In this document: positions 10,641 to 22,249 of the stretch, piece after piece
How positions within the stretch are numbered: the stretch's first letter is position 1
How the letters are laid out: each line of letters begins with the position of its first letter
Source of the DNA: Lutraria lutraria
Lineage: Eukaryota; Mollusca; Bivalvia; Venerida; Mactridae
Reading direction: 5' to 3'
NCBI GenBank assembly: GCA_964023205.1
Contig: OZ026843.1
Location: forward strand, 6,743,029 to 6,807,028
DNA length: 64,000 nucleotides
The notes under the pieces: model-generated
Databases searched by the model: none
Told to the model about the DNA's origin: nothing
Seen by the model: the letters and a program-made list of their open reading frames with translations, nothing else
Made by a program: the position numbers and the translations under genes

Positions 10641-12302
10641 TAGGCATAGATTCTCTATAATAAAATTGACTAGTATGTAAAATATCTGAAACAAAACATA
10701 ACCTAATTACTTTGAATTTGAAATGGAGGGACAGTGTCTTATAAAAAACTTACTATTAGTCTTTAAATAAATGGACAGTTCACAATACCACACATCCGAA
10801 GGTAGTACTTGCAAAAATGGAGTGATCCTTGCCTTCTCTTTACACAGTAGATGGGCATGCTTGAAGGGATTACACACCATGGGTAGGGGGATTCAAGGGC
10901 ATGCTCCCCCAGATTTTTTCAGATGCATTCTGGAGTGTTTTTGGGGGGTCAAAAATGGCTCATTATCCTAACTTTCAAAAAAAAAAATAATTGCAATCTT
11001 CAAAATTGAATCATACAATCTCTTTTGTCAATTTTCTTGACCCTGACCCTGGTAAGGCATCGATTACAATTGCATTTTTGGCATTTTTTTATTTTTGATT
11101 TGTCCAACTTACTGTATGCATGTGCATAGGTGCTTATGCCTATGCATGCCTCTTGTAGAACCGTTCTAAACTGAACTTTTTCATGCAGACTGACAAAAAC
11201 TTAACTTAGAGCACACAAATGAACAAAATCTGGCTGATTATTTTAATGAAAACAGAAATACAATTATTGTCTAATTTAAAATGGCATTCTTAACACCAAA
11301 TGGAAAGTATTAGTTTTATTTACCTGTATTATTATGGTCAACTAATATGTATATATCTATGATAACACATTCCAACAAAGCACTAGGCTTAAATGATGCA
11401 CCTAAATATTTGGGTACTGGCCATGCTCAGAGCCCAAATTTTGGAGTATATAGTTTTTAAGCTACCATGTGCTATGATCGTTTGTGTATTGTGAGAAGAC
11501 CATGGTTTAAGATAAAAATTGAATTTGCATATGCATATATTTAGCCACATGTTTGTTGTCTAACTTTATTGATGAAGTGGAAACTTCTTTGTATTTGATG
11601 GTACTACTCCGACATAAATGATGAGTAAAATAAAATATTTACCTTGCTTTGAACCACTTACAACTGAGTTTTCTTTAGTTATGTATATAGTACTACTAGT
11701 CTTTATTTAGAATTCTGACTGTTAAATCAAAAATTCAAATCAACCAATTTTCTATGCTTGAGGCAGGGATCACACTTCTTTCTAGTACTCATGATGCTTG
11801 TTATTGTATTTCTGACACTTAAATAATTATAATCCTACTGTCACAAAGTCAGTGAATTTGTGTGTATTGTAGAACAATTTATAATTGGTTTCCCTCCATT
11901 TTAAATCTGAGTAAAATGTGTTAGTATCATAAGTTTTATGTATTCATTACTTTCAATAAACTAACTTGCACTTTAAAGCACAAATTATTCAAAATTACTT
12001 ATGTTGATGTTAGGTATGTTGAATTTCCAAAAACAATGGTGTGTGTGTCTTGGTATTCTGTTATGCATATTTTTTGTTTGATATGTAACATGTATTGTAC
12101 TATACCATGAAAATGATATACATGATTCCATTAAATATTGATACGTCTGGAAAGCTTTATTCAATACCTTTGCAATATGGTATATACATGAACATTTAGT
12201 TCAACACAAAATTGTCAAAAATATTCATTTCAATAGAGCCATTCGTTGACCACTGTTGAAAAAATGGTCGGAATGCATGTTAGAAGCTTAGAAATGAAAT
12301 TA
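10641..12302. other. Intergenic, nothing recognised
   Basis: AT-rich sequence. A short frame near 10771-10971 has no protein character. No splice-linked exons, long repeats or terminal inverted repeats were recognised. Confidence 0.5.
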
Positions 12303-12500
12303 GAGCCAGGGCTTTTTTTCCTTCTATAGCAGGGGCCGTTAATAGGGGTCTTCCCCTCTGGAAAATTCTTTAAAATCATGCAGTTTTTCCCGAAAATTCA
12401 ATTTAGTTTTTTCTTCCCCTTTTGCAACAATTATGCGTTATTTTCCCCCAAATTTAAGGAAAAGGCCCCTTCCCCAACCTGTGAAAAAAGCCCTGAGAGC
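12303..12500 (+). repeat. Dispersed repeat R2, copy 1
   Basis: It begins agggctttttttccttctat and ends 'aaaggccccttccccaacctg' then 'aaaaaagccctgag'. The start and end words recur at 50908-51105 and 54414-54635. The body is full of 'ttcccc/cccaaattt' words and has no coding frame. The start (agggcttttttcc) and end (ggaaaaaggccctg) are complementary, suggesting a short-terminal-repeat DNA element. Confidence 0.7.
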
Positions 12501-12583
12501 TTACATAAAACTTCATAGGAAACTCGATCAAACTTTTCAGGCATATTTTTACAACATAAATATTAGTGATGACAACTAGGAAT

Positions 12584-13532
12584 CACAGGTAACTGTATCA
12601 TGAATAGATAATAAAAATTTAAAAAAAAAAAAATTAAAAAAAAATATTTAGTAATATATTAACAAGGTATATTTCAACGAAAATCCTCTGGACGATCACT
12701 GAGGTGACTTTTGTTTTTCAATTTCATCAAGGATTCCGGTGAATTCATGCAAATGAATATACTTTTTACGGCCGTAATTGAACAAAAACATATTCCTGCA
12801 TTGAAAGCTTTATTTATTTACATTATTTTACCTTCATAACATGTAATTCAACGTTTAAATTCCGATTTTATCTAAATATCAACGTAAAAACTTCATTCTG
12901 TCGATGACTCTAGAGAAATCCCAGTGAATTTTGTAACGTTCGTTTTCATTGGCCGGGAACCAAATACGTCATTTCACCTGGGAAAACCCCTTTGAAATCG
13001 GCCAATGAAAATCGTTGTCACAAACTGGATAGCACGCGCGTCTTATGAACCAAAATGGAGTCTATCGGGGATAAAAATTAAAGCCGAAAGTTTGTTTATT
13101 GCTTAAACATTCACATGTAACGAATTTACAAATTGTCATGGGGGTAAATGTGTTCCAACATTTGTGTTTTCTAAGTGTAGCTGTTCATTATGTTTGTACA
13201 CAACGGTTAAGACTAAATATCGTCTATTTTATGTAAATTTAGTGGATGTCAAAATCACCTCAGTGATCGTCCCGAAGCATTGATTTACATTTTGTGGCAT
13301 AACTCGTAAACTAGGCGACGGATTTCTCTGGGATTTTGCATGAATGTTGTTTTAACGATATGTTTTATGAATATAATCGATCACTGGAAATATCTTTAGC
13401 CAAAAATTTTTTTTGATGCTTTAAAAATCTTGGGATTTTTGTTGTAATATACCTTGTTAATATATTACTAAATATTTTTTTTTTATTTTTTTATTTTTTT
13501 TTTATTATCTATTCATGATACAGTTACCTGTG
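12584..13532. mobile_element. 949-bp non-autonomous element, ~100-bp inverted repeats, 8-bp target duplication
   Basis: The ends are CACAGGTAACTGTATCATGA at 12584 and its exact complement ending at 13532. The arms extend about 100 bp (12584-12690 and 13433-13532), and a second inverted pair (cgatcactgaggtgac near 12696; complement near 13255) lies inside. A perfect 8-bp direct repeat, CTAGGAAT, flanks it (12576-12583, 13533-13540). No transposase frame is present. An 8-bp duplication fits the hAT superfamily, but the CACAGG end is not the commonest hAT start, so the class is provisional. Confidence 0.9.
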
Positions 13533-13540
13533 CTAGGAAT

Positions 13541-14107
13541 GGAAGTGCCTCACAACATTTTTGCTGAAGGATAAATTGAACTCTTTCTCTGAGTTAAATG
13601 GGCGTGAGAGAAGTTATTAGTAGTAAGCCAAGTTGTTTTGTCCACATTAATTTTAAAAAGTCATGGTCCTTTCATCCTTTTTATGAGATGAATTTACTTT
13701 TTAATATTTGATTGAATAAACAGTAGCCTACAGTACTAGGTCCTCGTTTTGGACAGAATTATTGATACAGTTTTAAATTTTGTATCAACTCGGATATATC
13801 CCATTCCCTGCATCACAAAATTCATCTCATTTCAGGCCTTCAGGCCTTTGATTATATAATGTATATTTAGAAATTGTTCAGGCTATTTCTCAGCAACTAT
13901 TTAGAGGTATTCTACCTTTGTAAAATGTAACAATAACTGTGTCAAGGCAGTATCTGGGGGTATTCATCACCTTCAGTGATAGCTCTTGTAAATGTGCAGG
14001 CTCTCCAGTCAGATCGAACATGAGCCATACAAGACAAAACACACTACCCAAACATTATTATTATGTTGTAGATGGAAATAGCTTTGATGAATTAAATATT
14101 TAGTGTT
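13541..14107. other. Intergenic, nothing recognised
   Basis: No gene or repeat recognised; AT-rich. Confidence 0.45.
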
Positions 14108-14180
14108 TCAGTTGGTTGGCAGCTTGCACTGTAAGCCAGAAGCCCTGAGTTAGAGTACTGGTTAGGTACCCCCCCCCCCC
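14108..14180 (+). repeat. Decayed tRNA-like SINE head
   Basis: The stretch cagttggttggcagcttgca resembles a Pol III A box. 'gagttagagtactggtt' resembles a mutated B box (GGTTCGAnTCC type), spaced about 35 nt apart. It runs into a C-run at 14169. Confidence 0.45.
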
Positions 14181-14837
14181 ATATCGATAGATAAAAACTG
14201 AAAAAAGTGCTTTGAAGTCACTTTGTAAAGCTTGTTAATTGCTCATATACTACTGTTACTTGAGATGGTGCTTAAAAAAGTGAATTCAAGATGATACTTA
14301 CTGTATTAAATGTTTAATTTGATATCGTAAATACGAGTGAATTACACACTTTCTCCAAGATGAATTCTATCTTGGTAAATTCATGAGATTTGTAGATTGC
14401 GATCTTGTTTGTTAATTAACATTAGGTGTATTCTTAATTCATATAAATTCCTTTTATTACAATTGTAGTATTGTCTCATCAGGGTCTACTCTCTTTTCTA
14501 AGTTTACAGAAAGGGGTTAACTCACAGAAAGGGAGCATACATATACATTCTAGCCAGTTGATTTTGATTTATTTCTGTATTTCTAAAAGAAAAAATCAAT
14601 TCATCTGTCTTCTGAACTGCAATGTTAAAGTTTAAGATGAGTTACTTGATAACAAGATATGGTTTGCGGATTAAAAGGCGCAGATCAGATCGCCTCTTAC
14701 CCAACAATCCACAGTCCTAAAATTATAATGCATTGATTGGATGCAATAAATGATATATTATGATGCATATTTTTTACCCTAATTCCTACCATATTTTTAT
14801 TTAAAGGAGCAATGAGTGAAATCTGTTCATTTGCACT
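14181..14837. other. Intergenic, nothing recognised
   Basis: No gene or repeat recognised. It separates the SINE remnant from the first 78-bp hairpin. Confidence 0.45.
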
Positions 14838-14915
14838 TCGAGGGCTCAGCGCAACACTGTCGTAACTTGTTCTTATTTCAATATGAGTTACGCCACTTTT
14901 GCGTTGAACCCTCGA
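14838..14915 (+). repeat. 78-bp hairpin element, copy 1
   Basis: It begins TCGAGGGCTCAGCGCAACAC and ends TTGCGTTGAACCCTCGA. Arms of about 30 nt surround an 18-nt loop, TGTTCTTATTTCAATATG. The same 78-bp unit with the same loop is found at 20401-20478 and 57668-57745. It abuts the 3' end of the gag pseudogene. Confidence 0.85.
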
Positions 14916-16509
14916 CTTCGTTTATTCTGAGAATTACTGTTCAAATTATTCTCAGGTTGAGATTCTAAACATTTATTGTCAATGATGGTGTCAGTAGGGA
15001 TAGTTGATTTACACTTAAAATTTTGACTTAATTTTGATTTTTCAGACAATTTATTGTTATTCCCTTTGTGCCCATCCATGGGTGTACCCCTATGCACAGG
15101 AGCGAGTCCCTATTGAACTGTTGATCCAAAAAGATTTGCCTACACTTGTCAATATTGGGACAGTGTTGTTCATAATGGCCAAAGATTGTACTAATTTGAC
15201 ACTTATGCTTTGACTCTCTATTTGAGTAAGTGTAACCATTCCTACATTGTCTGTTTCGCTGTGGCCGATTGTCCCATGGCATTTGCTGCTGGTAAGGTTG
15301 TTGCTGTTGGTAACGTTGTTGAGGATTGAACTGCTGATGGTAGACTGCATGGCTGTTGTACCTGCTGCGTCTCAAACTGCTGTTGAACTGGCTGAGGCAT
15401 CACACTCTCACGGTTCTTCACTATCATGAAGTGGTGTTCTACCTGGTTTGTCAATGCACTTATTGTGTGGTCAATGTCTGAACCAACCACAGCCGACACA
15501 TCGACACCGTCCTGTTCAGAAAGTTCATCCTGAATTGCAGTCTTTCTAGCTTCATCCAGTGTTTTGAGATCTTGTTGCTTCACTATCTTCCTGATGTTGG
15601 TTTTAAGTCCAACAACATAGGAAGCCACAAGCCACTGAACAGGCACGTTCTTGTTGTGTGTGGCCTTCGTAAACCTAATGGTATACTCACTGACCATCTC
15701 GTTTGGTGTTCGTCTTATAGACCAAAAGGAAAATGAAGCATCGCTTCTGTCAAAGCGTTCACGAAAGCTTTGCTCCACTGCCTCAGCATCTTGTTGTTCT
15801 GCTGGTGTGAGGCTATTATACCAAGCCTCAGCTTGACCTGAAAGGTTAAAAGGAAATGTCTTTTGACTCTTTTCCTGGTTGTAGCCAAATATGCTGCTAC
15901 ACTGTTTTACGTAGCGATGCAGCCATGCTGGCCCACTTTCACCTGGGTTACCCGAATTTTGGAATTTTTATGTGGGGCCCCATTGCCATGTTGTTGTCTA
16001 TTTGTGGAAATATGTGTTGGATTCCACCTGGGGTGATCAGGGTTCTCAATAACAGCAGGCTGCAGGCCAATTTAGCTGCCTAGAAATGTGTTTGGGCCGG
16101 TTAGGAATCGTTTATAAAATATTGCTAGAAAATGCCCAGACCCCCCTACCAGGCCTGTTAGTCTAGCTTTTGGGCCTGTTGGCCACAAACTTATTGAGAA
16201 CTCGGGGTGATACACTCCTTGGCTACTTCTTGGCTTGGTTCGTTCTCTAGAGCAAGTGGCTCTAGCTGGACGTTGATGGTTGAGTCAGAAGTAGATGGCT
16301 CAGGTTGACTGGATGATGGAAGCTGGTCCACAGGAGTAGGGTTTTTGAATAGCTTTCCTCCCTAGGTTGCCTTTACCACTCTTCCCTGAACGACCCGAAC
16401 TGGTAGTCACGGGCGTTACCAAACTGGAGAGGGTTGTTCTTCGGCTATGACCTAAGCTCTGGTCTCTACGGAATCTGCCAAAGCCTGCATTCTGTGGAGT
16501 TGCCGTCAT
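14916..16509 (-). pseudogene. LTR-retrotransposon gag pseudogene (Gypsy-like), interrupted
   Basis: Minus-strand frames together resemble a retrotransposon Gag: a Ser/Gln-rich N-terminal part (16509-16212), a capsid-like core and a zinc-knuckle tail. Visible core motifs are KIPKF, ESGPAWLHRYVKQ, SGQAEAWYNSL and ERFDRSDASFSFW. The knuckle region near 15170-15190 reads KCQISTIFGHYEQHC, where the second Cys of a CX2CX4HX4C knuckle is Ser. A Gln-rich linker (15270-15370) precedes it. Frameshifts occur near 16345 (an A-run), near 15965 and around 15280-15370, and a 166-bp MITE sits at 16038-16203. No protease or reverse-transcriptase part follows. It is non-functional. Family assignment rests on motif pattern only. 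Confidence 0.75.
16038..16203. mobile_element. 166-bp hAT-type MITE nested in the gag pseudogene
   Basis: The left end is CAGGGTTCTCAATAA at 16038; the right end is TTATTGAGAACTC to 16203, two bases short of a full mirror. A perfect 8-bp duplication, GGGGTGAT, flanks it (16030-16037 and 16204-16211). Removing it restores continuity of the gag-like frame around VAKECITP and GGIQHIF, which supports insertion into a once-coding sequence. Confidence 0.88.
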
Positions 16510-17876
16510 ACAGGATCTTTACTCCACCAGTTTTAATGAAGCGGCTGACACGCACGTTGCGAACACGGACTTCTGCACTGAGAGGGCACAGGGTACAATT
16601 TAAGCGTATAATTACAAAGAAAGTCTTGTAGAAAATAGCAGAGCATATAACTTAAGCGAAAAACAAAGATTCTAGAATAATGTCCCAAAAATGTACTTAA
16701 TTTACAAATTTTATTTATTAATTGATTAATCTTAACTTGATAAAACGAAATTATTTATTAAAGTGCCTAGTTCAGACTTGGATCATTATTGTTAATTTAC
16801 ACAAATGCAGCATACCTTGTTATCTCATTAATGTTACATAATTGTAATAGTCACACTGAATAAAATTATTATGGTATAATCTTTTACTGTATTTAAACAA
16901 AATCAAGAATAAGTTGAATTAATATATAGAAGTTTTACAAAATAAGTTAAGTAAAATATTAACATTATTATAAATATGTTGTATTTATAATTATATATCA
17001 TAACAAAATTATGAAAAGCAAAGCCACATATCTTGAAACACAGAATTATGACAAAACTTTATAATTTGTCTAATAAGTTTAATTGTTGAAATCCAGTATA
17101 CTAGTGATCAATACCTGGAAATCTAAATTAAGGGTTTATAAAGTCCTGTGTTCCCAGACTTACAATTTCCATAACAAACTGCTGAGCAAACACTCAGACT
17201 TAAGCGCATCCTGCCAGTTTGCAGTTTCCTTTCTTTTGGCCTTTGATGTGGCTTAACTAGTGAGAACATGTAAAAAATTTAGGAAGCTAGACCCTAAAAG
17301 TGTTGATAAAAATGTTTAACTTGTGACAGTGTTTATTTCTTAATGACTAACAAGTTGTTTTAGTATGCTGTAGGGCTGTCCCGATACAGATCTCAGCAGA
17401 TACAATACGTATTGCGATACGGTACTAGCGATATCAACGATACGATTTAAAAATATTTCGGACCCCAAAGTTAAATATTATGATCTATAAGAATACATGT
17501 TTAATTTGTTGTATTCTAGATCACAATGCGATAGCGGAAGTGGTGTGGTGATATTCTATTGTATACTCGAGTTTGATATATCGTTGATGTTGTTGATTGA
17601 ACACAAAGTTCTAGGTTTCCTTCAATATTATTCATTTTGTTATTAACATCAGATGTTTGTTTTAAATTCTCACAAAGTTCAAATATGATATCACACAAAG
17701 TAAATTGAAGTCCAAAATATTTCAGTAAACACAAAGTTTAGTAAATGTCACATATCCAGAAGAGTGTCACAAAGACAAATCGTATTTCTTGTCACAAAGA
17801 CAGTTTCTTAAAAATAAAATATTAACCTATAATGTATCCTATTTTCTAAAATTTCTCTATATATTTCTATTCTACT
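16510..17876. other. Intergenic, nothing firmly recognised
   Basis: No gene. The minus-strand text just above 16510 may be the 5' leader of the retroelement, but no LTR was identified. Around 17369 a 'tagggctgtcccgatac' word looks like a hAT-type end, but no partner was found downstream. Otherwise AT-rich. Confidence 0.4.
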
Positions 17877-18482
17877 ACTGTATAATTTTGGTGGTGGTTT
17901 AATGTTCGCTATTTTGGCAGTTGTTAGGTTTAAGCCATTTTAAAACCCTGCCAATAATTCACACCGCAGATATATAACACCGCCAATAATAGCAAAACAA
18001 ATAACTTGACTTAAGCTAAAACAATTGATCAGTGGTTAAATATGCAAATATATGCAAATAAGTCATGCTTTTGTATATATATATAAAATGACATAATATG
18101 ATAGTCATTATCAACAAAAAAAATGCTAAGTTATATGAACAAACAAGCAAACCATTACCATTTGTTAATAAAAGGTGCTAATCTTCGACTGTGTTTGCAA
18201 TTTTTATTACAAAGGGATACTATTAACGATGTATAGTACAATAAAAATCAGACATTGTACAAGTATTAGGACGGTGTGACAATAGTTACAGACAAAGAAC
18301 ATTTAAAGATGTACAGCAAATTATAGTATAGGTTATATTGATGTAATTTTAGCTGGCGACTGACTATGGATGTTTTATTTTGGCGGATTTTTAAGAAATC
18401 GCCAATTCTTGACCACCACCGATATTTAAACTTCCAAAAAATGCCAAATTTTAGCCCCGCTAATTTTAAGACGTATACAGTA
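17877..18482. mobile_element. MITE-like element with tactgtata ends, about 606 bp
   Basis: Both ends read TACTGTATA inward (left near 17877; right, reverse-complemented, ending near 18482). They are followed by related 'tttggcg/ggcagtt' and 'gccccgctaatttt' words. The right part carries gaccaccaccgat, the complement of 'ggtggtggtt' at the left. The ends resemble those of 9356-9516. Confidence 0.5.
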
Positions 18483-19690
18483 CTACATTGAGTTTATTTT
18501 CCTTCGCCACTGAGAAGCCCCATATGGGCGAGCTTTCTCTATCTTTAAAGCCACAATAAGGTTCCCAAACAAGGTATTTTCTTCATATAGAAAACACAAA
18601 ATCTGTTATACTTATTTGAAGACTGATACATAATAAACACAATGTGTGATTAAAACACATGCAAACTGTCATATAATGTTAAATAATCTTTCCTTGAAGA
18701 TTGACAAAACAAGCCCGGTTTGTTTACAAATACAGCGCTAAATGTATTCCGACTGTATCTCCGTCACTTTCCGGAGACTACAGAGAATTTTGTGCGTACT
18801 TCCGATCATTGACGAAGAGTTTTCGGAATTGTTCAGGAAATTTAAACGTAAACAATATTTAGTATTTTGTCCTCCGTACAAAATACTAAATAGAGTTTTC
18901 TGTTGCTTAGTTCTTAAAGAAGGAACGGCGACCTGAGATCAGATACAGGTCCCTTCTGTACCATTTTGGGCATATTTTAATATCTCAGTCTTTCGAGATT
19001 CTTTGTACATAGAAAATATTACCAATTTTAAGCCTTATAGGGGCTTTAATAATAAAACTTTCCATATATTCCATTTTTTAAACTAACACAGTATATAGGC
19101 TATTTTTTAGAGAAAGTTTGTATGTGTGTCTATTTTTAAACATTTTTTAACAATAATAGAATAACTTATTTGTATTGTACTAAATTAAAGGGAGACACTT
19201 CTATATTATGTACTATTTTATATGATAAACTAAATTAAAGGGAGAGGACTCTATAACATAACTTATTTAATTTCTAATAGTATACAGTTGTTTTCTATTT
19301 TGGGAGTAATAGCTATTTTATGATCTTAATAGCTATATTTATTAATGGTTAATGGGAATCTTATTCTTAATTTTTGGTCTATAATTTTCAATTCTATTTT
19401 GTCAAATGTATAATTATATATAACTGTTTATGATGGAACTTAACTACCAGCCTGATATTCATTTAATTGTATAGCAGGGTTCTAGCCCGAAATTCTTTAA
19501 GGCATGTTGCAAATATGTATTTGGGTCGATGTTGAGCAGTAAGGTGATTGTGCGTGTGATGGGGGACTAATAGTCCAACAACCTGTTTTAGTGAAAAGGG
19601 ACCTGTAACTGTTTCAAACCTTTAATCAGTGCAAAACAATTCATCATATCATAATTCATACATAAATCAGTAAAAGCAATACATTGTATC
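18483..19690. other. Intergenic, nothing recognised
   Basis: No gene. A small piece at 18930-18975 (tctgtaccattttgggcat) matches 6015-6070 in inverse orientation. An 'aaattaaagggaga' phrase occurs twice near 19185 and 19230. Confidence 0.45.
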
Positions 19691-19963
19691 ATAGTTCCTA
19701 CACATGAGTCAAAGTATATCACACATGATAGTTCCTACACATGAGTAATTTCATATATCACATGATAGTTCCTACACATGAGTCATTACATATATCACAT
19801 GATAGTTCCTACACATGAGTCATTACATATATCACATGATAGTTCCTACACATGAGTCATTACATATATCACATGATAGTTCCTACACATGAGTCATTAC
19901 ATATATCACATGATAGTTCCTACACATGAGTAATTACATATATCACATGATAGTTCCTACACA
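19691..19963. repeat. 37-bp minisatellite, eight cores
   Basis: The core atagttcctacacatgagt recurs exactly every 37 bases at 19691, 19728, 19765, 19802, 19839, 19876, 19913 and 19950. The middle copies are virtually identical and the first and last diverge. No spacer diversity is present, so it is a tandem repeat and not a CRISPR array. Confidence 0.95.
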
Positions 19964-20045
19964 AATTATGAAATAAATAAAATTTGTCACAGGACCAGGT
20001 TATCAATCACAAACTTTCCTAATTCTAAACTTTCAAACTTCTGTT

Positions 20046-20198
20046 CTTTCTGCTGGACCAAGTTTTGATGGCAGTATCATATGGAAAGTCATTCACTTCT
20101 GGGCCTTTCACAGCTATTTGAAGGAGGGAGTTGAGTGTTGCATCTTTCATCCTGTTTCTCAGATCCGTCTTTATTCTTTGAAGAGCGGAGAAACCCTC
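20046..20198 (-). pseudogene. hAT transposase C-terminal dimerisation-domain fragment
   Basis: Minus-strand frame from 20198 reads EGFSALQRIKTDLRNRM, then KDATLNSLLQIAVKGPEV. This matches the C-terminal (hATC) dimerisation domain of ZNF862-like hAT transposases, where the motif is usually preceded by a Ser-Cys-Glu-Arg word. Here the CER-like bases lie just upstream (gattgtgagag) but one frame off. The rest of the transposase is missing, so this is a remnant. Short non-autonomous hAT elements at 4801 and 16038 could be relatives, but that is inference. Confidence 0.78.
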
Positions 20199-20400
20199 TC
20201 ACAATCTAAAATGACATAAAATTAAAGTATCATTTGCTTGTCAGGATTGAACCTTTTCACTAAGCTTCATTTTTGATAAGCAGATTAAGTGTATCTTAGA
20301 AACATATAGGATGTTATTTAGCTATAGAATTTTACCCACTTGGATGCCATAGTTAGTAGGTACTTTCTGATACGTGGTTTGCATTCTCTTTTACAACATA

Positions 20401-20478
20401 TCGAGGGCTCAGTGCAACACTGTAGTAACTTGTTCTCATTTCAATATGAGCTACGACACTGTTGCGTTGAACCCTCGA
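20401..20478 (+). repeat. 78-bp hairpin element, copy 2
   Basis: It begins TCGAGGGCTCAGTGCAACAC and ends GTTGCGTTGAACCCTCGA; the loop TGTTCTCATTTCAATATG differs by one base from copy 1. The flanks extend the palindrome by three bases (ATA left, TAT right). Confidence 0.85.
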
Positions 20479-21310
20479 TATATAAGAGGATGCAGACTCT
20501 TGGGTGAATCTGATATAGCGTTATTGCTTCATCTTTTGATCAGATTCACTTATTGCGGCCCGCCGCATTTGTATGTGTTTGATGAAGTCTTTAAAACATA
20601 CCGGAGAGTAGGATAGCTTTTTATGAAAAAAAAATAACCCACAGGACCTGAATAATGTATTGTTAATAGTGTATTTAGATTAAAAAGTATGAAATATACA
20701 TTATACTGGTAGTCATAAAAGGAAATAATCACCCTCTGTGTAGTAATTTAAGACAAGATTAAAAATAATATAAAATAATATATAATAATACACTTCCGGT
20801 GTAAACGGCTTACTTTTTAGGGCCTTAAAAATAACTTATTAAAAATGAACAATACTGTTATGTAAAAAAGTTACATAATAATATCTTACATTTATACACA
20901 GGTATTAAAATAGTTGTCTACAATTAGAGGAGTGATTGGATAAGAATATGATTTCATAATACAAATAATATAAGTTTGTCGACTTGGATCAGTGATGCAT
21001 TTCAGGTTCAGGGAAATGAAGGCAACAATAAATCAATCTGCCCCAGCTATTTATTTATACGGGTATACATTTGTATCTAAAAGTCAGAATTTATGTACTA
21101 TACAAGCCCTGTCACAGTGGATCTACATGATAGAACATGGATCACACTTATGGCCTGCATTGTTTTTATATGATTTGTTATTGGGTTTTACCGGGTTAAA
21201 GTTGTTTAAAGGAGTTTAAAGTGTACTGATGAAGTGAGAGTGTTCACCACTTTGACACACATCACATCAGTTTTTAATTAAATAATAAATGAAGGCTGTC
21301 ATTGAATAAA
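20479..21310. other. Intergenic, nothing recognised
   Basis: No gene or repeat recognised; AT-rich, with short frames lacking protein character. Confidence 0.45.
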
Positions 21311-21410
21311 AGGGTCCAGAGTGTGGCCCGAGGCTCAATTTGGACTCGGATCGATCGCGATCTATATGTAATGTCTGCTAATTGAGCCATCCGGTCACAC
21401 CCAGACCCTA
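21311..21410 (-). repeat. tRNA-headed SINE-like element
   Basis: On the minus strand a tRNA-like head is seen: A-box-like gatggctcaattagcaga and B-box-like cgatccgagtcc about 25 nt later. The outer bases are complementary (agggtc-agtgtg left; cacacccagaccct right), giving a tRNA-acceptor-like stem. It is not a clean tRNA: the TpsiC arm is mutated. Confidence 0.5.
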
Positions 21411-22249
21411 ATAACAATTTGAATGTAGCTGGGTAATGTTATAGCTGGGGTATTTTACATTAATTTCAGTACTTCTGTATGGGTGGGCCAGAGTTCACCC
21501 CCTTTCCTAGTCCAGACTATTGTATGTTGTACAATATAGAAGCTAGATCTCATTATAAACATGTAATTATTTTCTCTGTCTAGTAATAAATGGTTTAATT
21601 CCTCTGTAGGAGGAAGTTAACTTAAAGGTAGAGAAAGATAAATAATTGCATAAATCTACAAATAATTTAACTACATGATACTACATGCCATTGTGTTTAT
21701 GTTTTATTTAGGGAAAATGTTAAGTGCAGAATGGAGTTCCTATTACAAGAAGGAAGACACTTTTAAAATATAATAATTTTAGTATTGCTGAGGTGATATC
21801 TTATTCCCTCAATATTAAAAGAGATAAATAAATTTTACAATATCTATTTTAATATAGAAATTCAATGAAGGTAAGAATATTTTCAATTGTACATTAAAAA
21901 TTTAGATAAGTTTTTTGTAGCCAGGCCTGCTATCAGATCTCCTAACAGTGTCATGTAATGACAAATCATATATGATAGTAAACTTTTCAGTTTATATGAT
22001 TTTTTTAACTATAAAAAATGAGAACAATTGATACTAAGGAGTAACAGGCAGTGTATGATTTCCAATTATATATTGGAAGTTTCTTAGGTAAAATATATGT
22101 GAGTGTTGGACTGCCCTTTTAGAAATAGACTTCCGGTATTTTTAAGGTTGAAATTATATTTATTTCTATATAAACTATCCAAATATTTATAGGATCTTAA
22201 GCTTTCGGCAGAAGGTGTGGCTTAATTCATAATTAGCTTATTTAGTTAT
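21411..22249. other. Intergenic, nothing recognised
   Basis: No gene or repeat recognised; AT-rich. Confidence 0.45.

Noticed and set aside
17369..17460. hAT-type element start (tagggctgtcccgata)
   Set aside because: No complementary end or target duplication was found downstream, so it is not called as an element.
19691..19963. CRISPR-like regular repeat array
   Set aside because: The whole 37-bp unit repeats with no variable spacers, and the setting is clearly a eukaryotic genome. It is a minisatellite.
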